A DNA stretch of 64,000 nt from Aphodovivens avicola (GCA_018712515.1 DVGW01000003.1:1-64000); one strand, 5' to 3'. Counted from the first letter of the stretch, positions 8,528 to 18,473 are shown. Numbers and translations are program-made. The notes: generated by a model from the letters alone, not told the origin.

Positions 8528-10735
8528 ATGGAGAAAATCGTCGAGTCGTTCGAGCTGTACGGTAAGCAGTACCGCCTCGAGACGGGCGAACTGGCCAAGC
8601 AGGCAACCGGCGCCGTGCTGGTCTCCCAGGGCGACACCACCGTGCTGGTGACCGCCGTCATTTCCAAGGAGGAGAAGGACTACGACTTCTTCCCGCTGAC
8701 CGTCGACTTCATCGAGAAGATGTACGCCGTGGGCCGCATCCCCGGCGGCTACCTCAAGCGCGAGGCGCGTCCGTCAGAGAAGGGCACGCTGACCGCCCGC
8801 ATGATCGACCGCCCCATCCGCCCCGGTTTCGCCGACGGCTTCAAGCGCGAGGTCCACATCGTCGCCACGACGTTCGTCGCCGACCAGGTCAACCAGCCCG
8901 ACACCATCTGCGTCATGGGCGCCTCCGCCGCGCTGATGCTCGGCGCCGCGCCGTTTGACGGCCCCGCCGCTTGTGTGCGCATCGGCCGCAACGTCGAGAC
9001 GGGCGAGTTCATCGTCAACCCGACCTTCGAGGAGGAGGAGAGCTCCGACCTCGAGCTGACCATCGCCGGCACCGCCGACTACATCTCGATGGTCGAGGCG
9101 GGCGCCAAGGAGATCTCCGAGGACGACATGGTCGCCGCCATTGCGTTCGGCCAGGAGGCCATCGCCGAGTTCTGCAAGGCCCAGCAGCGATTCTTGGACC
9201 GCTGCGCCATCGAGCCGCGCGAGTGGCCGATCCACGTCGCCGACCCGTCCATCGCCGAGCGCGTCGAGCCGTTCTTCGACGAGATGTCCGCCGCGCTCAA
9301 GGATGCCGACAAGCAGGCCCGCATGGGCAAGGTCGAGGAGCTCAAGGAGCGCATCAAGGCCGAGCAGTTCTCCGACGAGGAGCGCGCCGCGTGGAAGGGC
9401 GACATCGCCGCCGCGTGCAAGGCGCTCGAGAAGAAGGCCATGCGCGCTATGGTCATCGAGACCGGCGAGCGCGCCGACGGCCGCCGCTCCGACGAGATCC
9501 GCCCCCTGCACATCGTCCCGGGCTACCTGCCCCGCGTGCACGGCTCCGGCCTGTTCCAGCGCGGCCAGACCCAGGTCATGAGCGTCGTCACCCTGGGCAT
9601 GCTCAACGAGTGGCAGCGCCTCGACACGATCGATCCCGCCGAGGGCAAGCGCTACATCCACCATTACAACTTCCCGCCGTACTGCACCGGCGAGGTCGGC
9701 CGCATGGGCGCCCCCAAGCGCCGCGAGCTCGGCCATGGCGCCCTCGCGGAGCGCGCGCTGCTGCCGGTGATCCCGGACGAGGACGAGTTCCCCTACACGA
9801 TCCGCGTCGTCTCCGAGGTGCTCGAGTCCAACGGCTCCTCCTCGATGGCGTCCACCTGCGGCTCCACGCTCGCGCTGATGGATGCCGGCGTGCCGATCAA
9901 GCGCCCGGTCTCCGGCATCGCGATGGGCCTCATCAAGGAAGGCGACGACGTCGTCATCCTCTCCGACATCCAGGGCCTCGAGGACTTCCTGGGCGACATG
10001 GACTTCAAGGTCTGCGGCACCACCGAGGGCATCACCGCCCTCCAGATGGACAACAAGGCCCGCGGCCTGTCCGTCGAGATCCTCGCCCGCGCCCTCAAGC
10101 AGGCGCACGAGGGCCGCATGTTCATCCTGAACGCCATGCTCGACGAGATTGACGCGCCGCGCGCGCAGCTGCGCGACACCGCTCCGCGCATCGAGACGAT
10201 CCACATCCCCGTGGACAAGATCCGCGACGTCATCGGCAGCGGCGGCAAGGTCGTCCGCGGCATCCAGGACGAGACGGGCGCGAGCATCGACATCCAGGAG
10301 GACGGCACGATCCATATCGCCGCCGTCGAGGGACCGGCGGGCGAGGCCGCCAAGAAGATGATCCTCGGCATCGTCAAGGAGCCCGAGGTGGGCGAGGAGT
10401 ACGAAGGCGAGGTCGTCGGCATCAAGGACTTCGGCGCCTTCATCAAGCTCACGCCGGGCAAAGACGGCCTGCTCCACATCAGCCGCGTCGCCAATGGGCG
10501 CGTCGGCAAGGTGGAGGACGTCTTGAACCTCGGCGACGTCGTCAAGGTCAAGGTCCTCGAGGTCGATCCGCACACCGGCAAGATCTCGCTCGACCGCCTC
10601 GACAAGCCGGATGCCCCGGCGGGTTCCGATGACGGCGGCCATGAGCGCCGCGAGCGTCGCGACCGCAACGGCGGCCACAGCGACAACCATCCCGGCCGTT
10701 CGAATAGAACGCCCCGTCGTCGCCACCAGTCTTAG
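8528..10735 (+). CDS. pnp: Polynucleotide phosphorylase
   Basis: 3'-to-5' phosphorolytic exoribonuclease acting in RNA decay. The 735 residues contain two RNase PH domains separated by a helical linker (second core with HYNFPPYCTGEVGRMG and FPYTIRVVSEVLESNGSSSM), a KH domain (DVIGSGGKVVRGI, near residue 570) and an S1 domain (EGEVVGIKDFGAF, near 625), then a basic, His/Arg-rich tail. Full length and intact. With rnj and rny also in this window, the three main RNA-decay nucleases of Gram-positive type are all present. Confidence 0.96.
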   Translation: MEKIVESFELYGKQYRLETGELAKQATGAVLVSQGDTTVLVTAVISKEEKDYDFFPLTVDFIEKMYAVGRIPGGYLKREARPSEKGTLTARMIDRPIRPGFADGFKREVHIVATTFVADQVNQPDTICVMGASAALMLGAAPFDGPAACVRIGRNVETGEFIVNPTFEEEESSDLELTIAGTADYISMVEAGAKEISEDDMVAAIAFGQEAIAEFCKAQQRFLDRCAIEPREWPIHVADPSIAERVEPFFDEMSAALKDADKQARMGKVEELKERIKAEQFSDEERAAWKGDIAAACKALEKKAMRAMVIETGERADGRRSDEIRPLHIVPGYLPRVHGSGLFQRGQTQVMSVVTLGMLNEWQRLDTIDPAEGKRYIHHYNFPPYCTGEVGRMGAPKRRELGHGALAERALLPVIPDEDEFPYTIRVVSEVLESNGSSSMASTCGSTLALMDAGVPIKRPVSGIAMGLIKEGDDVVILSDIQGLEDFLGDMDFKVCGTTEGITALQMDNKARGLSVEILARALKQAHEGRMFILNAMLDEIDAPRAQLRDTAPRIETIHIPVDKIRDVIGSGGKVVRGIQDETGASIDIQEDGTIHIAAVEGPAGEAAKKMILGIVKEPEVGEEYEGEVVGIKDFGAFIKLTPGKDGLLHISRVANGRVGKVEDVLNLGDVVKVKVLEVDPHTGKISLDRLDKPDAPAGSDDGGHERRERRDRNGGHSDNHPGRSNRTPRRRHQS

Positions 10736-10743
10736 CTAAAATG

Positions 10744-10771
10744 AACAGCGGCCGGCAACGGCCGCTGTTTC
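10744..10771 (+). terminator. Rho-independent terminator after pnp
   Basis: 11-bp perfect stem (AACAGCGGCCG, 10744-10754, with CGGCCGCTGTT, 10759-10769) closed by a GCAA tetraloop and followed by TTTCGTTTC. It starts 8 bases past the pnp stop. Confidence 0.85.
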
Positions 10772-10829
10772 GTTTCATGCCAGATAAGGTCACGCCGCAA
10801 GGCCGTTCGGGCTTGTGGCGTGCATCCCT

Positions 10830-10843
10830 CATAATCGAAAGGA
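10830..10843 (+). promoter_or_regulatory. dapB -10 element and ribosome-binding site
   Basis: CATAAT (10830-10835) is a good -10 hexamer, but it is directly followed by GAAAGGA (10837-10843), the ribosome-binding site for ATG 10850, so any leader would be very short. No clear -35 is present. The ribosome-binding site is secure; the promoter is tentative. Confidence 0.45.
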
Positions 10844-10849
10844 TTACCT

Positions 10850-11620
10850 ATGATCAAGGTTGCCGTAGCGGGTTGCGCGGGTCGCATGGGTTCGGCGGTG
10901 GTCGCGGCAGTGACAGCAGCCGAGGATATGGAAGTCGCATGCGGCATCGATCCGCACGCATCCGGCGATGCGCCGTTCCCGGTCTTTGGAAGCGTGGCCG
11001 ATGCGGTTGCGAACGCCCAGTTCGACGTGCTGGTCGACTTCACGCAGCCGAACGTGATCGAAGGGAACCTGCGCACGGCGCTTCCCGTCGGCGTTGACTG
11101 CGTCGTGGGCACGACCGGGCTCTCCAACGAGGTGCTCGAGGAGCTCGCCGCGCTCGCCCCTGCCGGAACGTGCCTGTTCTACGCGCCCAACTTCACGACC
11201 GGCGCTGTCCTCATGATGCAGTTCGCCAAAGCGGCCGCCCCGTTTTTCCCGGAGGCAGAGGTCATCGAGATGCACCACTGCAACAAGAAGGACGCGCCCT
11301 CCGGCACCGCCGTCCGCACGGCCGAGATCATCTCGGAGGCCCGCGGCGGGCGCGCGAGCGAGGCGCCGGGCCGCGAGACCGAGATCTCGGGCGCCGAGGG
11401 CGCGCGCGGGGCGCTCGTCGCCGGCGTGCCGGTACACTCCGTCCGCTCGATGGGCTATGTGGCCAGCCAGGAGGTCGTGTTCGGCTCCATGGGCCAGACG
11501 CTGACCATCCGCCACGACTCCTGGGATCGCACCTCCTACATGCCGGGCGTCCTGCTGGGCATCCGCAGCGTGGGGGAGCGCGAGGGCCTCGTTGTAGGTT
11601 TGGAGAACTTCATGGACTAG
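10850..11620 (+). CDS. dapB: 4-hydroxy-tetrahydrodipicolinate reductase
   Basis: NAD(P)H-dependent reductase of the diaminopimelate/lysine pathway. The 256-residue protein has the nucleotide-binding loop GCAGRMG (residues 8-14), DFTQP, GTTGLS and the catalytic/substrate block E-MHHCNKKDAPSGTA, with the general-acid His pair and the Lys. Length is normal. It is followed by dapA, and dapF lies 18 kb away, so three diaminopimelate genes are in the window. Confidence 0.95.
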   Translation: MIKVAVAGCAGRMGSAVVAAVTAAEDMEVACGIDPHASGDAPFPVFGSVADAVANAQFDVLVDFTQPNVIEGNLRTALPVGVDCVVGTTGLSNEVLEELAALAPAGTCLFYAPNFTTGAVLMMQFAKAAAPFFPEAEVIEMHHCNKKDAPSGTAVRTAEIISEARGGRASEAPGRETEISGAEGARGALVAGVPVHSVRSMGYVASQEVVFGSMGQTLTIRHDSWDRTSYMPGVLLGIRSVGEREGLVVGLENFMD

Positions 11621-11643
11621 CCCTGATCGGGGCCCGGTTATGA

Positions 11644-11684
11644 GATAATAAGCCAGTTTGCGGAAACCAAGGCGCACGCCTTGG
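11644..11684 (+). promoter_or_regulatory. dapA promoter and leader hairpin
   Basis: GATAAT (11644-11649), preceded by TG at 11641-11642, is an extended -10-like element. A 7-bp hairpin (CCAAGGC/GCCTTGG, 11667-11684) sits in the leader just before the ribosome-binding site GAGAGGAG (11692-11699). No riboswitch was recognised. Confidence 0.45.
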
Positions 11685-11704
11685 CCGTGTCGAGAGGAGC
11701 CAGT

Positions 11705-12595
11705 ATGCCCAAGCCGCGTTTCGGTCGCTTGATCCCGGCGATGATCACGCCGTTCGATTCCGATCTCAAGCTTGATCTGGACACCGCGCAGAAGCTCGCC
11801 GTCCGTCTGATCGAGGGCGGCTCCGACTCGCTCATCATCAGCGGCACGACCGGCGAGAGCCCCACGATCACACGTGCCGAGAAGATCGCCCTGTTCAAGG
11901 CGGTCGTCGAGGCCGTGGACGGCAAGGCTCCCGTCATCGCGAACGTGGGCGGCAACTGCACCGCCGAGTCCGTCGACCTCGCGCTCGAGGTCCAGAACCT
12001 CGGCGTCGACGGCTTCATGACGGTGGTGCCGTACTACAACAAGCCTCCGCAGGAGGGCCTGTACGCGCACTTCAAGACGATCGCCCAGGCGGTCGATCTG
12101 CCGATCATCCTGTACAACATCCCCGGCCGCTGCGTCGTCAACATGACCGCCGAGACCACGCTGCGCCTCGCCCGCGAGTTCGACAACATCGTCGCGGTCA
12201 AGGAGGCCTCCGGAAAGCTCGACCAGGTGAAGGAGATCGTCGAGGGCGCGCCCGAGGGTTTCAGCGTCTACTCCGGCGACGACGCCGCGACGCTCGACAT
12301 CATGGGCCTCGGCGGCGTCGGCGTGATCTCCACGATCGCAAACGTCGCTCCGGAGCGCATGAAGGAGATCGTCTCGCTTGCCGCCGAAGGCAAGGCCGAC
12401 GAGGCTCGCGAGGCCAACGAGCGCCTCATGCCCCTTATGAAGGGCCTGTTCGAGACGTCGAATCCGATCCTCGTCAAGGAGGCCTTGAAGCTCTTCGGGT
12501 TCCCCGTGGGCGGCGTGCGCCTGCCGCTCGTCGACGCGACGCCGGAGCAGTCCGAGCGCCTCGCCGGGATCATGAAGGAAGTGGGCGTGCTGTAA
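11705..12595 (+). CDS. dapA: 4-hydroxy-tetrahydrodipicolinate synthase
   Basis: Aldolase condensing pyruvate with aspartate semialdehyde, the first committed step to diaminopimelate. The 296 residues show the (beta/alpha)8 family motifs: SGTTGES (46-52), the VVPYYNKP block, the LYNIPGR tyrosine (Tyr137), and the Schiff-base lysine in AVKEASG (Lys166). The start at 11705 follows GAGAGGAG by 5 bases. The frame extends upstream to 11681 but with no ribosome-binding site. Confidence 0.95.
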   Translation: MPKPRFGRLIPAMITPFDSDLKLDLDTAQKLAVRLIEGGSDSLIISGTTGESPTITRAEKIALFKAVVEAVDGKAPVIANVGGNCTAESVDLALEVQNLGVDGFMTVVPYYNKPPQEGLYAHFKTIAQAVDLPIILYNIPGRCVVNMTAETTLRLAREFDNIVAVKEASGKLDQVKEIVEGAPEGFSVYSGDDAATLDIMGLGGVGVISTIANVAPERMKEIVSLAAEGKADEAREANERLMPLMKGLFETSNPILVKEALKLFGFPVGGVRLPLVDATPEQSERLAGIMKEVGVL

Positions 12596-12653
12596 GTCAC
12601 GCTGTGAAACGGTAACCGCGCCGCATCCGCGCGCCCGCAACGCGCGATGGATC

Positions 12654-12675
12654 CGAAGCCCCGCACGGGGCTTCG
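12654..12675 (+). terminator. Terminator-like hairpin between dapA and rnj
   Basis: 9-bp perfect stem (CGAAGCCCC, 12654-12662, with GGGGCTTCG, 12667-12675), loop GCAC, no T tail. It lies about 60 bases after dapA and 36 before rnj. Confidence 0.5.
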
Positions 12676-12710
12676 CGGCTATATGGAAAGGAAGCAAAAA
12701 GGTAGCAAGC

Positions 12711-14585
12711 ATGAGCCAGAACAACCAGGAAACCACCGACAACGCCAAGCAGCAGGGCTCGCGCAAGGAGGGCCGTCGCCGCCGCGACCAGGAGCAGCCG
12801 AGCCGCTCGTACAAGCACGTCACGCTCGAGCGCAAGCGCCCGCAGCTCACCAAGGACGGCACGGCGCAGGGCAAGCCCTCCCAGAAGAGGAAGTCGCGCC
12901 AGCAGGATTTCTCGTCCCCCAAGAAGGACCCCAACGCGACGCTCAAGGTCATCCCGCTCGGCGGCCTCGACGCCATCGGCAAGAACATGACCGTCTTCGA
13001 GTGCAAAAACGACATGATCCTCGACGATGCCGGCCTGATGTTCCCCGATGACGACCATCCCGGCATCGACCTGATCCTGCCGGACTACACCTACGTCCTC
13101 GAGAACGCCGACAAGCTGCGCGGCATCGTCATCACGCACGGCCACGAGGACCACACCGGCACGCTGCCGTACCTGCTCAAGGACCTCGACCGCCAGGTGC
13201 CGATCTACGCATCCAAGCTGACGCTGGGCCTGATCGAGGGCAAGCTCAAGGAGCATCGCATCAAGAACGCGAAGCTGTGCGAGGTCAAGCCCGGCGACAA
13301 GGTCAAGCTCGGCTGCTTCACGGTAGAGTTCTTCGCCGTCAACCACTCGATCCCCGGCGCGCTCGGTATCTTCTTCCAGAGCCCGGCGGGCAACGTCCTG
13401 CACACGGGCGACTTCAAGCTCGATCAGACGCCCATCGACGGCGTGCACACCGACTTCGGGGCGCTCGCGCGCTTCGGAAAGATCGGCGTCGACCTGATGA
13501 TGAGCGACTCCACCAACGCCATGAAGAAAAGCTTCACGCCGTCGGAGGCCGAGGTCGGCAAGGCGCTCTCCCCGATCATCGCGAGCGCCAAGGGACGCGT
13601 CATCATCGCCTCGTTCGCAAGCCACATCCACCGCATGCAGCAGATCTGCGATGCGGCGGTCGCCAACGGCCGCAAGGTCGTCGTCACGGGCCGCTCGATG
13701 GTGCAGAACACCGACATCGCGCGCCGTCTGGGATATCTCAACATCAGCGACGACGACATCGTCGACGCCTACGAGCTGCGCGGACTGCCGCCCGAGCGCG
13801 TCGTCATCATGTGCACGGGCAGCCAGGGCGAGCCGCTCTCGGCGCTCGCGCGCATCGCCAACGGCGAGCACAAGACGATCGACATCGACGAGGGCGACAC
13901 GGTGATCATTTCCGCGACGCCCGTCCCCGGCAACGAGAAGGCGGTCACGCGCGTCATCAACTCGCTCGCAAAGATCGGCGCGGACGTCTACGACAAGAGC
14001 CGCGCGATGGTGCACGTGTCCGGCCACGCCGGCGCGGAGGAGCTCAAGCTCGTGCTGTCCATCGTCCAGCCGAAGGCCTTCATGCCCGTGCATGGCGAGG
14101 CGACGCACCTGCGCGCCCACGCGCGTCTGGCGGAGGACACCGGCGTGCCGCATGACAACATCTTCATCTGCGAGAACGGCGAGTCCCTCGAGCTGTCGTC
14201 CAAGGGCGTCGCGCGCGGCCCGATGGTCGAGAGCGGCATCGTGTTCGTCGACGGCCTCTCGGTCGGCGACACGTCCCAGGACGTCCTCAACGAACGCACC
14301 GAGCTTGGCAGCCAGGGCGTCGCCGCGGTGGCGTGCGCCGTGTCGCTGTCCAAACGCGAGCTCGTCGGCACGGTCCAGCTCGAGATGCACGGCATCACCG
14401 GCGGCGACGACGAGATGCTGGCCGAGGACGTGCAGACCTCGGTCCGCAACGCCGTGAAGCGCCAGCTCGGCAAGGGGGGCGGCAAGAAGGAGCTGCGCAA
14501 GGCGGTCCGCGACTCCGTCCTCTCGATGCTCTGGGACCGCGCCAAGCAGCGTCCGCTCACCATCGTCAACCTCATCGAGGTCTGA
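12711..14585 (+). CDS. rnj: Ribonuclease J
   Basis: Metallo-beta-lactamase/beta-CASP ribonuclease with 5' exonuclease and endonuclease activity. The 624 residues include a basic, disordered N-terminal extension of about 75 residues (typical of actinobacterial RNase J), the metal-binding HGHEDH motif, further ligand motifs around VNHSIPGALG and TGDFK, the beta-CASP region with TGSQGEP and HVSGHAG, and a C-terminal domain. AAAGG 7-8 bases before ATG 12711 supports the start. It follows dapA, an order known in Actinobacteria. Confidence 0.94.
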   Translation: MSQNNQETTDNAKQQGSRKEGRRRRDQEQPSRSYKHVTLERKRPQLTKDGTAQGKPSQKRKSRQQDFSSPKKDPNATLKVIPLGGLDAIGKNMTVFECKNDMILDDAGLMFPDDDHPGIDLILPDYTYVLENADKLRGIVITHGHEDHTGTLPYLLKDLDRQVPIYASKLTLGLIEGKLKEHRIKNAKLCEVKPGDKVKLGCFTVEFFAVNHSIPGALGIFFQSPAGNVLHTGDFKLDQTPIDGVHTDFGALARFGKIGVDLMMSDSTNAMKKSFTPSEAEVGKALSPIIASAKGRVIIASFASHIHRMQQICDAAVANGRKVVVTGRSMVQNTDIARRLGYLNISDDDIVDAYELRGLPPERVVIMCTGSQGEPLSALARIANGEHKTIDIDEGDTVIISATPVPGNEKAVTRVINSLAKIGADVYDKSRAMVHVSGHAGAEELKLVLSIVQPKAFMPVHGEATHLRAHARLAEDTGVPHDNIFICENGESLELSSKGVARGPMVESGIVFVDGLSVGDTSQDVLNERTELGSQGVAAVACAVSLSKRELVGTVQLEMHGITGGDDEMLAEDVQTSVRNAVKRQLGKGGGKKELRKAVRDSVLSMLWDRAKQRPLTIVNLIEV

Positions 14586-14598
14586 TCTCATCACATTT

Positions 14599-14644
14599 CG
14601 ATCCCCGCTGCGGGCGCCGAGCGACAGCTTCGCGGCGGGGATCG
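14599..14644 (+). terminator. Terminator-like inverted repeat after rnj
   Basis: 10-bp arms CGATCCCCGC (14599-14608) and GCGGGGATCG (14635-14644) enclose 26 bases. It begins 14 bases after the rnj stop and has no T run. Confidence 0.45.
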
Positions 14645-14695
14645 CGCAACGCACGCACACCGCACCAGTGAAACGCACCAGTAAGGAGTAGGCAC

Positions 14696-17239
14696 GTGGC
14701 CCGCAAGTCGACCGCCTCATCCAACCAGAAGAAACTAAACGCGTCCCGTCCGCGCCAGCGCGCCGCGTCTCCCGCTGAGAAGAGCGCGCGCAAGGCCGGC
14801 GCCAAGGCCGCGCCCGCCGTCGATTCCGCCGATCACCTCTTCGACGAGCGCACGCGGCGCGACATCACCGGCGTCGTGTTCGCCATCCTCGCCGTCGTCC
14901 TCATGGTCGCGGCGATCCTGCCCTCCGACGCGGTCGTCACCTCGTTCGTCTCCCAGGCGCTGCACCTCACCTTCGGATTGGGCGCCTACCTGCTGCCGCT
15001 GTTCCTGCTCGCATGCGGGATCAGCTTCCTCGTGCGCTTTGACCGTGAAAGGGTCCCGACGCGCATCGCGGTGGGCCTCGGCCTCGTGTTCGTGGCGCTG
15101 CTCACCCTGCTCGCGCTCACCATGCCGGTGGGGCCTGAAGGGGGAGCCCCTGAGCAGATCTTCGACCCCGACCAGCTCACCTTGCGCGGCGGCTACATCG
15201 GCGCGGGCATCGCCTGGGCCGGCTACACGCTGTTCGGCCAGGTCGTCTCGGTCATCATCATGGTCGGCGTCATCGTCATCGGCCTCGTCATCATCGGCCT
15301 GTCCTTCTCCGGCATCATCGAGAAGGTCCGCGAGCGTCGGCTCGCCAAGGAGGCCGAGGAGCGCGAGATGGAAAACGTCATGCCCGCGCCTCCCTATGCG
15401 GATGCCGCCGCAGGCTTCGTGCCGGTGAATCCGGTCGGAGGCGACCCGGCGCGCGCCCGCGCGGCATCGAAGCGCGATCGTCGCCACGTCGAGGGAGCCG
15501 CGGCGACGCAGGTTCTCGATCCCGGAAAAACCGAGCGTGCCCGTTCCAAGCACGCGGCGGCCGAGACCGTGGCGTTCGACGAGGCGGAGCCCCAGACGCT
15601 CACGCGCAAGCTCGGCCGCAAGCACGCATCCGAAGACGAACCGGCGCGCGTCGCCGTGTCGCCGGCGGAGAAGAAAGCCTCGCGCGCGACCAAGGCGCCC
15701 AAGCGCGCGCCTGAGCCGGCACCCGACGGCTTCATGCTCCCCTCGATGGACCTCCTGTGCTCGACGGATCCCGCCGAGCGCGCGCAGGAGAACGAGGAGG
15801 AGCTGCGTGAGACCGCCTCGTGCCTGCAGGAGACGCTCGAGGATTTCAAGATCATGGCCCAGGTCGTCGGCTGGGTCGCCGGCCCGACCGTCACGCTGTT
15901 CAAGGTCGACCTGCCCGCGGGTGTCCGCGTGAGCCGCGTCACCGCGCTCGAAGCGGACATCGCGCTGGCGCTGGCGGCCCCCGGCGTGCGCATCTTCGCG
16001 CCCATCCCGGGCACCAACTACGTCGGCATCGAGGTTCCCAACCGCTCGCGGCGCACCGTGTTTCTGGGCGACGTGCTCAGCGACGCGCCTGACGGCCCCC
16101 TGCAGATCGCGATCGGCGAGGACGTCGAGGGCCACCATATCGTCACCGACCTCGCCAAGATGCCCCATCTCCTCATCGGCGGCACCACCGGATCCGGCAA
16201 GTCGGTCTCCATCAACGCGATGATCATGTCCATCCTCATGAGGGCCACGCCCTCCGAGGTGCGCTTCATCATGGTCGACCCCAAGCGCGTCGAGTTCACG
16301 CCCTACAACGGCATTCCGCACCTGTACGTGCCCGTCGTCACCGAGGCCAAGGAGGCCGCGAGCGCGCTCGCGTGGGGCGTGGCGGAGATGGAGCGCCGCC
16401 TCAAGGTCTTCAGCAAGGCGGGCGCACGCAACATCGGCCAGTTCAACGAGATGTGCGAGAAGGAGGCCGCCGCCATCGCGACCGCCGAGGCGAAGGGAGA
16501 GGAGCCCCCCGAGACCGTACACGGAGACAAGCTGCCCTACATCGTCATCATCATCGACGAGCTCGCCGACCTCATGATGAACGTCGGCAAGGAGGTCGAG
16601 TTCTCGATCAGCCGCATCGCCCAGCTCGCGCGCGCGGCGGGCATCCACCTCATCGTCGCCACCCAGCGTCCCTCCACCAACGTCGTCACCGGCCTCATCA
16701 AGGCGAACATCACCAACCGCATCGCCTTCAACGTGGCCTCGGGCATCGACAGCCGCGTCATCCTGGACACGCCGGGCGCCGAGCGCCTGATCGGCCTGGG
16801 CGATCTGCTGTTCAGCAAGCCCGAGTACGCCAAACCCCAGCGCATGCAGGGCTGCTTCGTGTCCAACGAGGAGATCTCGGCGGTCGTGGCGGCACTCAAG
16901 GAGCAGGGCGAGCCGGAGTACCACACCGAGATCCTCAAGACCAACCTCATGTCGCTCGGCGACACGCAGCCCGACGGCTCGGGCGGCTCGGTCGACGACG
17001 ACGATCCGCTGCTGTGGGAGGCCGCCGAGATCGTCGTCTCAAGCGGGCTGGGATCGACGTCCAACATCCAACGCCGCTTGAAAGTGGGATATTCCCGCGC
17101 AGGCCGTATAATGGACATGCTTGAGAACAAGGGCGTGGTGGGCCCGCCCAACGGCAGCAAGCCACGCGAGGTTCTGGTAGATGCCCTTGAACTCGAAACG
17201 CTCAAGGCCTTCGAGTCCAACGACGCATCCGGGGAGTGA
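14696..17239 (+). CDS. ftsK: DNA translocase FtsK/SpoIIIE
   Basis: Septal ATP-driven DNA pump that clears chromosomes from the division plane. The 847 residues have a basic N-terminus, four membrane helices (about residues 55-205), an acidic/basic low-complexity linker to about 345, and the motor domain with Walker A GGTTGSGKS (near 500), Walker B IIIDELADLMM (near 620) and TQRPSTNVVTG. A winged-helix gamma domain sits at the C-terminus (about 785-845). GTG start with AGGAG upstream. Complete for the family. Confidence 0.94.
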   Translation: MARKSTASSNQKKLNASRPRQRAASPAEKSARKAGAKAAPAVDSADHLFDERTRRDITGVVFAILAVVLMVAAILPSDAVVTSFVSQALHLTFGLGAYLLPLFLLACGISFLVRFDRERVPTRIAVGLGLVFVALLTLLALTMPVGPEGGAPEQIFDPDQLTLRGGYIGAGIAWAGYTLFGQVVSVIIMVGVIVIGLVIIGLSFSGIIEKVRERRLAKEAEEREMENVMPAPPYADAAAGFVPVNPVGGDPARARAASKRDRRHVEGAAATQVLDPGKTERARSKHAAAETVAFDEAEPQTLTRKLGRKHASEDEPARVAVSPAEKKASRATKAPKRAPEPAPDGFMLPSMDLLCSTDPAERAQENEEELRETASCLQETLEDFKIMAQVVGWVAGPTVTLFKVDLPAGVRVSRVTALEADIALALAAPGVRIFAPIPGTNYVGIEVPNRSRRTVFLGDVLSDAPDGPLQIAIGEDVEGHHIVTDLAKMPHLLIGGTTGSGKSVSINAMIMSILMRATPSEVRFIMVDPKRVEFTPYNGIPHLYVPVVTEAKEAASALAWGVAEMERRLKVFSKAGARNIGQFNEMCEKEAAAIATAEAKGEEPPETVHGDKLPYIVIIIDELADLMMNVGKEVEFSISRIAQLARAAGIHLIVATQRPSTNVVTGLIKANITNRIAFNVASGIDSRVILDTPGAERLIGLGDLLFSKPEYAKPQRMQGCFVSNEEISAVVAALKEQGEPEYHTEILKTNLMSLGDTQPDGSGGSVDDDDPLLWEAAEIVVSSGLGSTSNIQRRLKVGYSRAGRIMDMLENKGVVGPPNGSKPREVLVDALELETLKAFESNDASGE

Positions 17240-17243
17240 TGAC

Positions 17244-18458
17244 ATGGCACCGCAACTGACCTTCGGCGCTATCCTGCAGGAAGCGCGCGAGCATAAAGGA
17301 ATGGAAGTGGGCACCGCGGCCCGAAGGCTGCGGATCCGCCCCGACATCCTCCGCGCCATCGAGGCGGAGGATTTCTCGCGCATGCCGCCGCGCGGCTACA
17401 CCCGCAACATGATCAACGCCTACGCGCGACTGGTGGGGCTCAACCCCTCCGAGATCACGCGCATGTACCTGGACGCCGCCTACGCGTTCCAGGTCGGCAA
17501 GGCGCGCAACGACACGCTGCCCGAGGTCGGCGGCTCGTCCCGTCGTACGGGATCCTCGCGTCCAACGCGCTCGCGCCATCCGCAGGGGGAGGCCGACGAG
17601 CGTCCTCCGCGCCAAAACGCGCTCGGGCGCACCCTGTACGACGACCGCCGCACGTTCACGCGCGGGGACTACGACGCGCCGGCTCCCGGCTCGCGCTTCC
17701 GCCAAAGCGAGCGCACCCATCCGAGCCGCCACGCGGCGCTTCCGCGTTCCCAGTACACCAACTTCTACGCCGGGCCGCAGGGAAACGGCTCGATGCAGTC
17801 GCGGCTGCCGTTCGTCATCGCCGGCGTCATCATCCTCGTGCTCCTCATCGTGATCCTGGTGCTGGTGTTCGGCCCCAAGGACAGCCAGAACCAGCAGGAC
17901 GTGACCACGGTCCCCATCACGGGCCTCGACGACACGACCAAGACCGGAGAAGAAGGGGAGGGCGGCGAAGAGCAGGCGCAGCAGACGATCGCCGCGCCCA
18001 CGAGCGTCACAGTCGAGTACCGCGTCTCCAGCAGCGCCGACGCCTACGTCGAGATCTCGGTCGACGGCGGCGCCGCGGCTCCGACGTACCTGTCTGCCGG
18101 CACGGTCGAGACCGTCGACGTCGCCGGCACCTGGTCGCTTTCCACCTGGACCACCGATCTCGTCCAGGTGACCGTCGACGGGGAGGTCGTCGAGTTCACC
18201 CAGGACGGTACCAACATCCCCACGTGCACGGTCGACTTCAACGCGTACCTCGACCAGTGGATCACCGAGCACCCGGGCGCCACCATCACGAATGCGGGGA
18301 CTACGAGCACGTCCAACGGGTCGACGACGTCTAACTCCTCGACGGGCGCGAACGGCGCCTCCACCTCCAACGGCACCACCTCGAACTCGAACGGCGCCGC
18401 TTCGAACTCCACCGCTTCGACCTCCAACCAGTCCGCGGGAACCAACGCCTCCGCGTAG
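17244..18458 (+). CDS. RodZ-like helix-turn-helix membrane protein
   Basis: The 404 residues combine an N-terminal xenobiotic-response-type helix-turn-helix (about 5-75, with GAILQEAREHKGM and PRGYTRNMINAYARLVGL), a hydrophilic linker, one membrane helix (about 189-211), an extracytoplasmic beta domain of the DUF4115 type (about 250-345), and a Ser/Thr/Asn-rich tail of about 55 residues. This is the architecture of RodZ, a cytoskeleton and cell-shape factor. Start 17244 has GGGGAG upstream and lies 4 bases after ftsK. The function is inferred from architecture. Confidence 0.8.
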   Translation: MAPQLTFGAILQEAREHKGMEVGTAARRLRIRPDILRAIEAEDFSRMPPRGYTRNMINAYARLVGLNPSEITRMYLDAAYAFQVGKARNDTLPEVGGSSRRTGSSRPTRSRHPQGEADERPPRQNALGRTLYDDRRTFTRGDYDAPAPGSRFRQSERTHPSRHAALPRSQYTNFYAGPQGNGSMQSRLPFVIAGVIILVLLIVILVLVFGPKDSQNQQDVTTVPITGLDDTTKTGEEGEGGEEQAQQTIAAPTSVTVEYRVSSSADAYVEISVDGGAAAPTYLSAGTVETVDVAGTWSLSTWTTDLVQVTVDGEVVEFTQDGTNIPTCTVDFNAYLDQWITEHPGATITNAGTTSTSNGSTTSNSSTGANGASTSNGTTSNSNGAASNSTASTSNQSAGTNASA

Positions 18459-18473
18459 CAGAAAGGAAACACC

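Noticed and set aside
11621..11704. Lysine riboswitch ahead of dapA
   Set aside because: The spacer is about 84 bases and holds only one 7-bp hairpin, far too short for the roughly 170-base L-box.
10844..13066. 740-codon minus-strand frame opposite dapB-dapA
   Set aside because: Antisense shadow of intact lysine-pathway genes.
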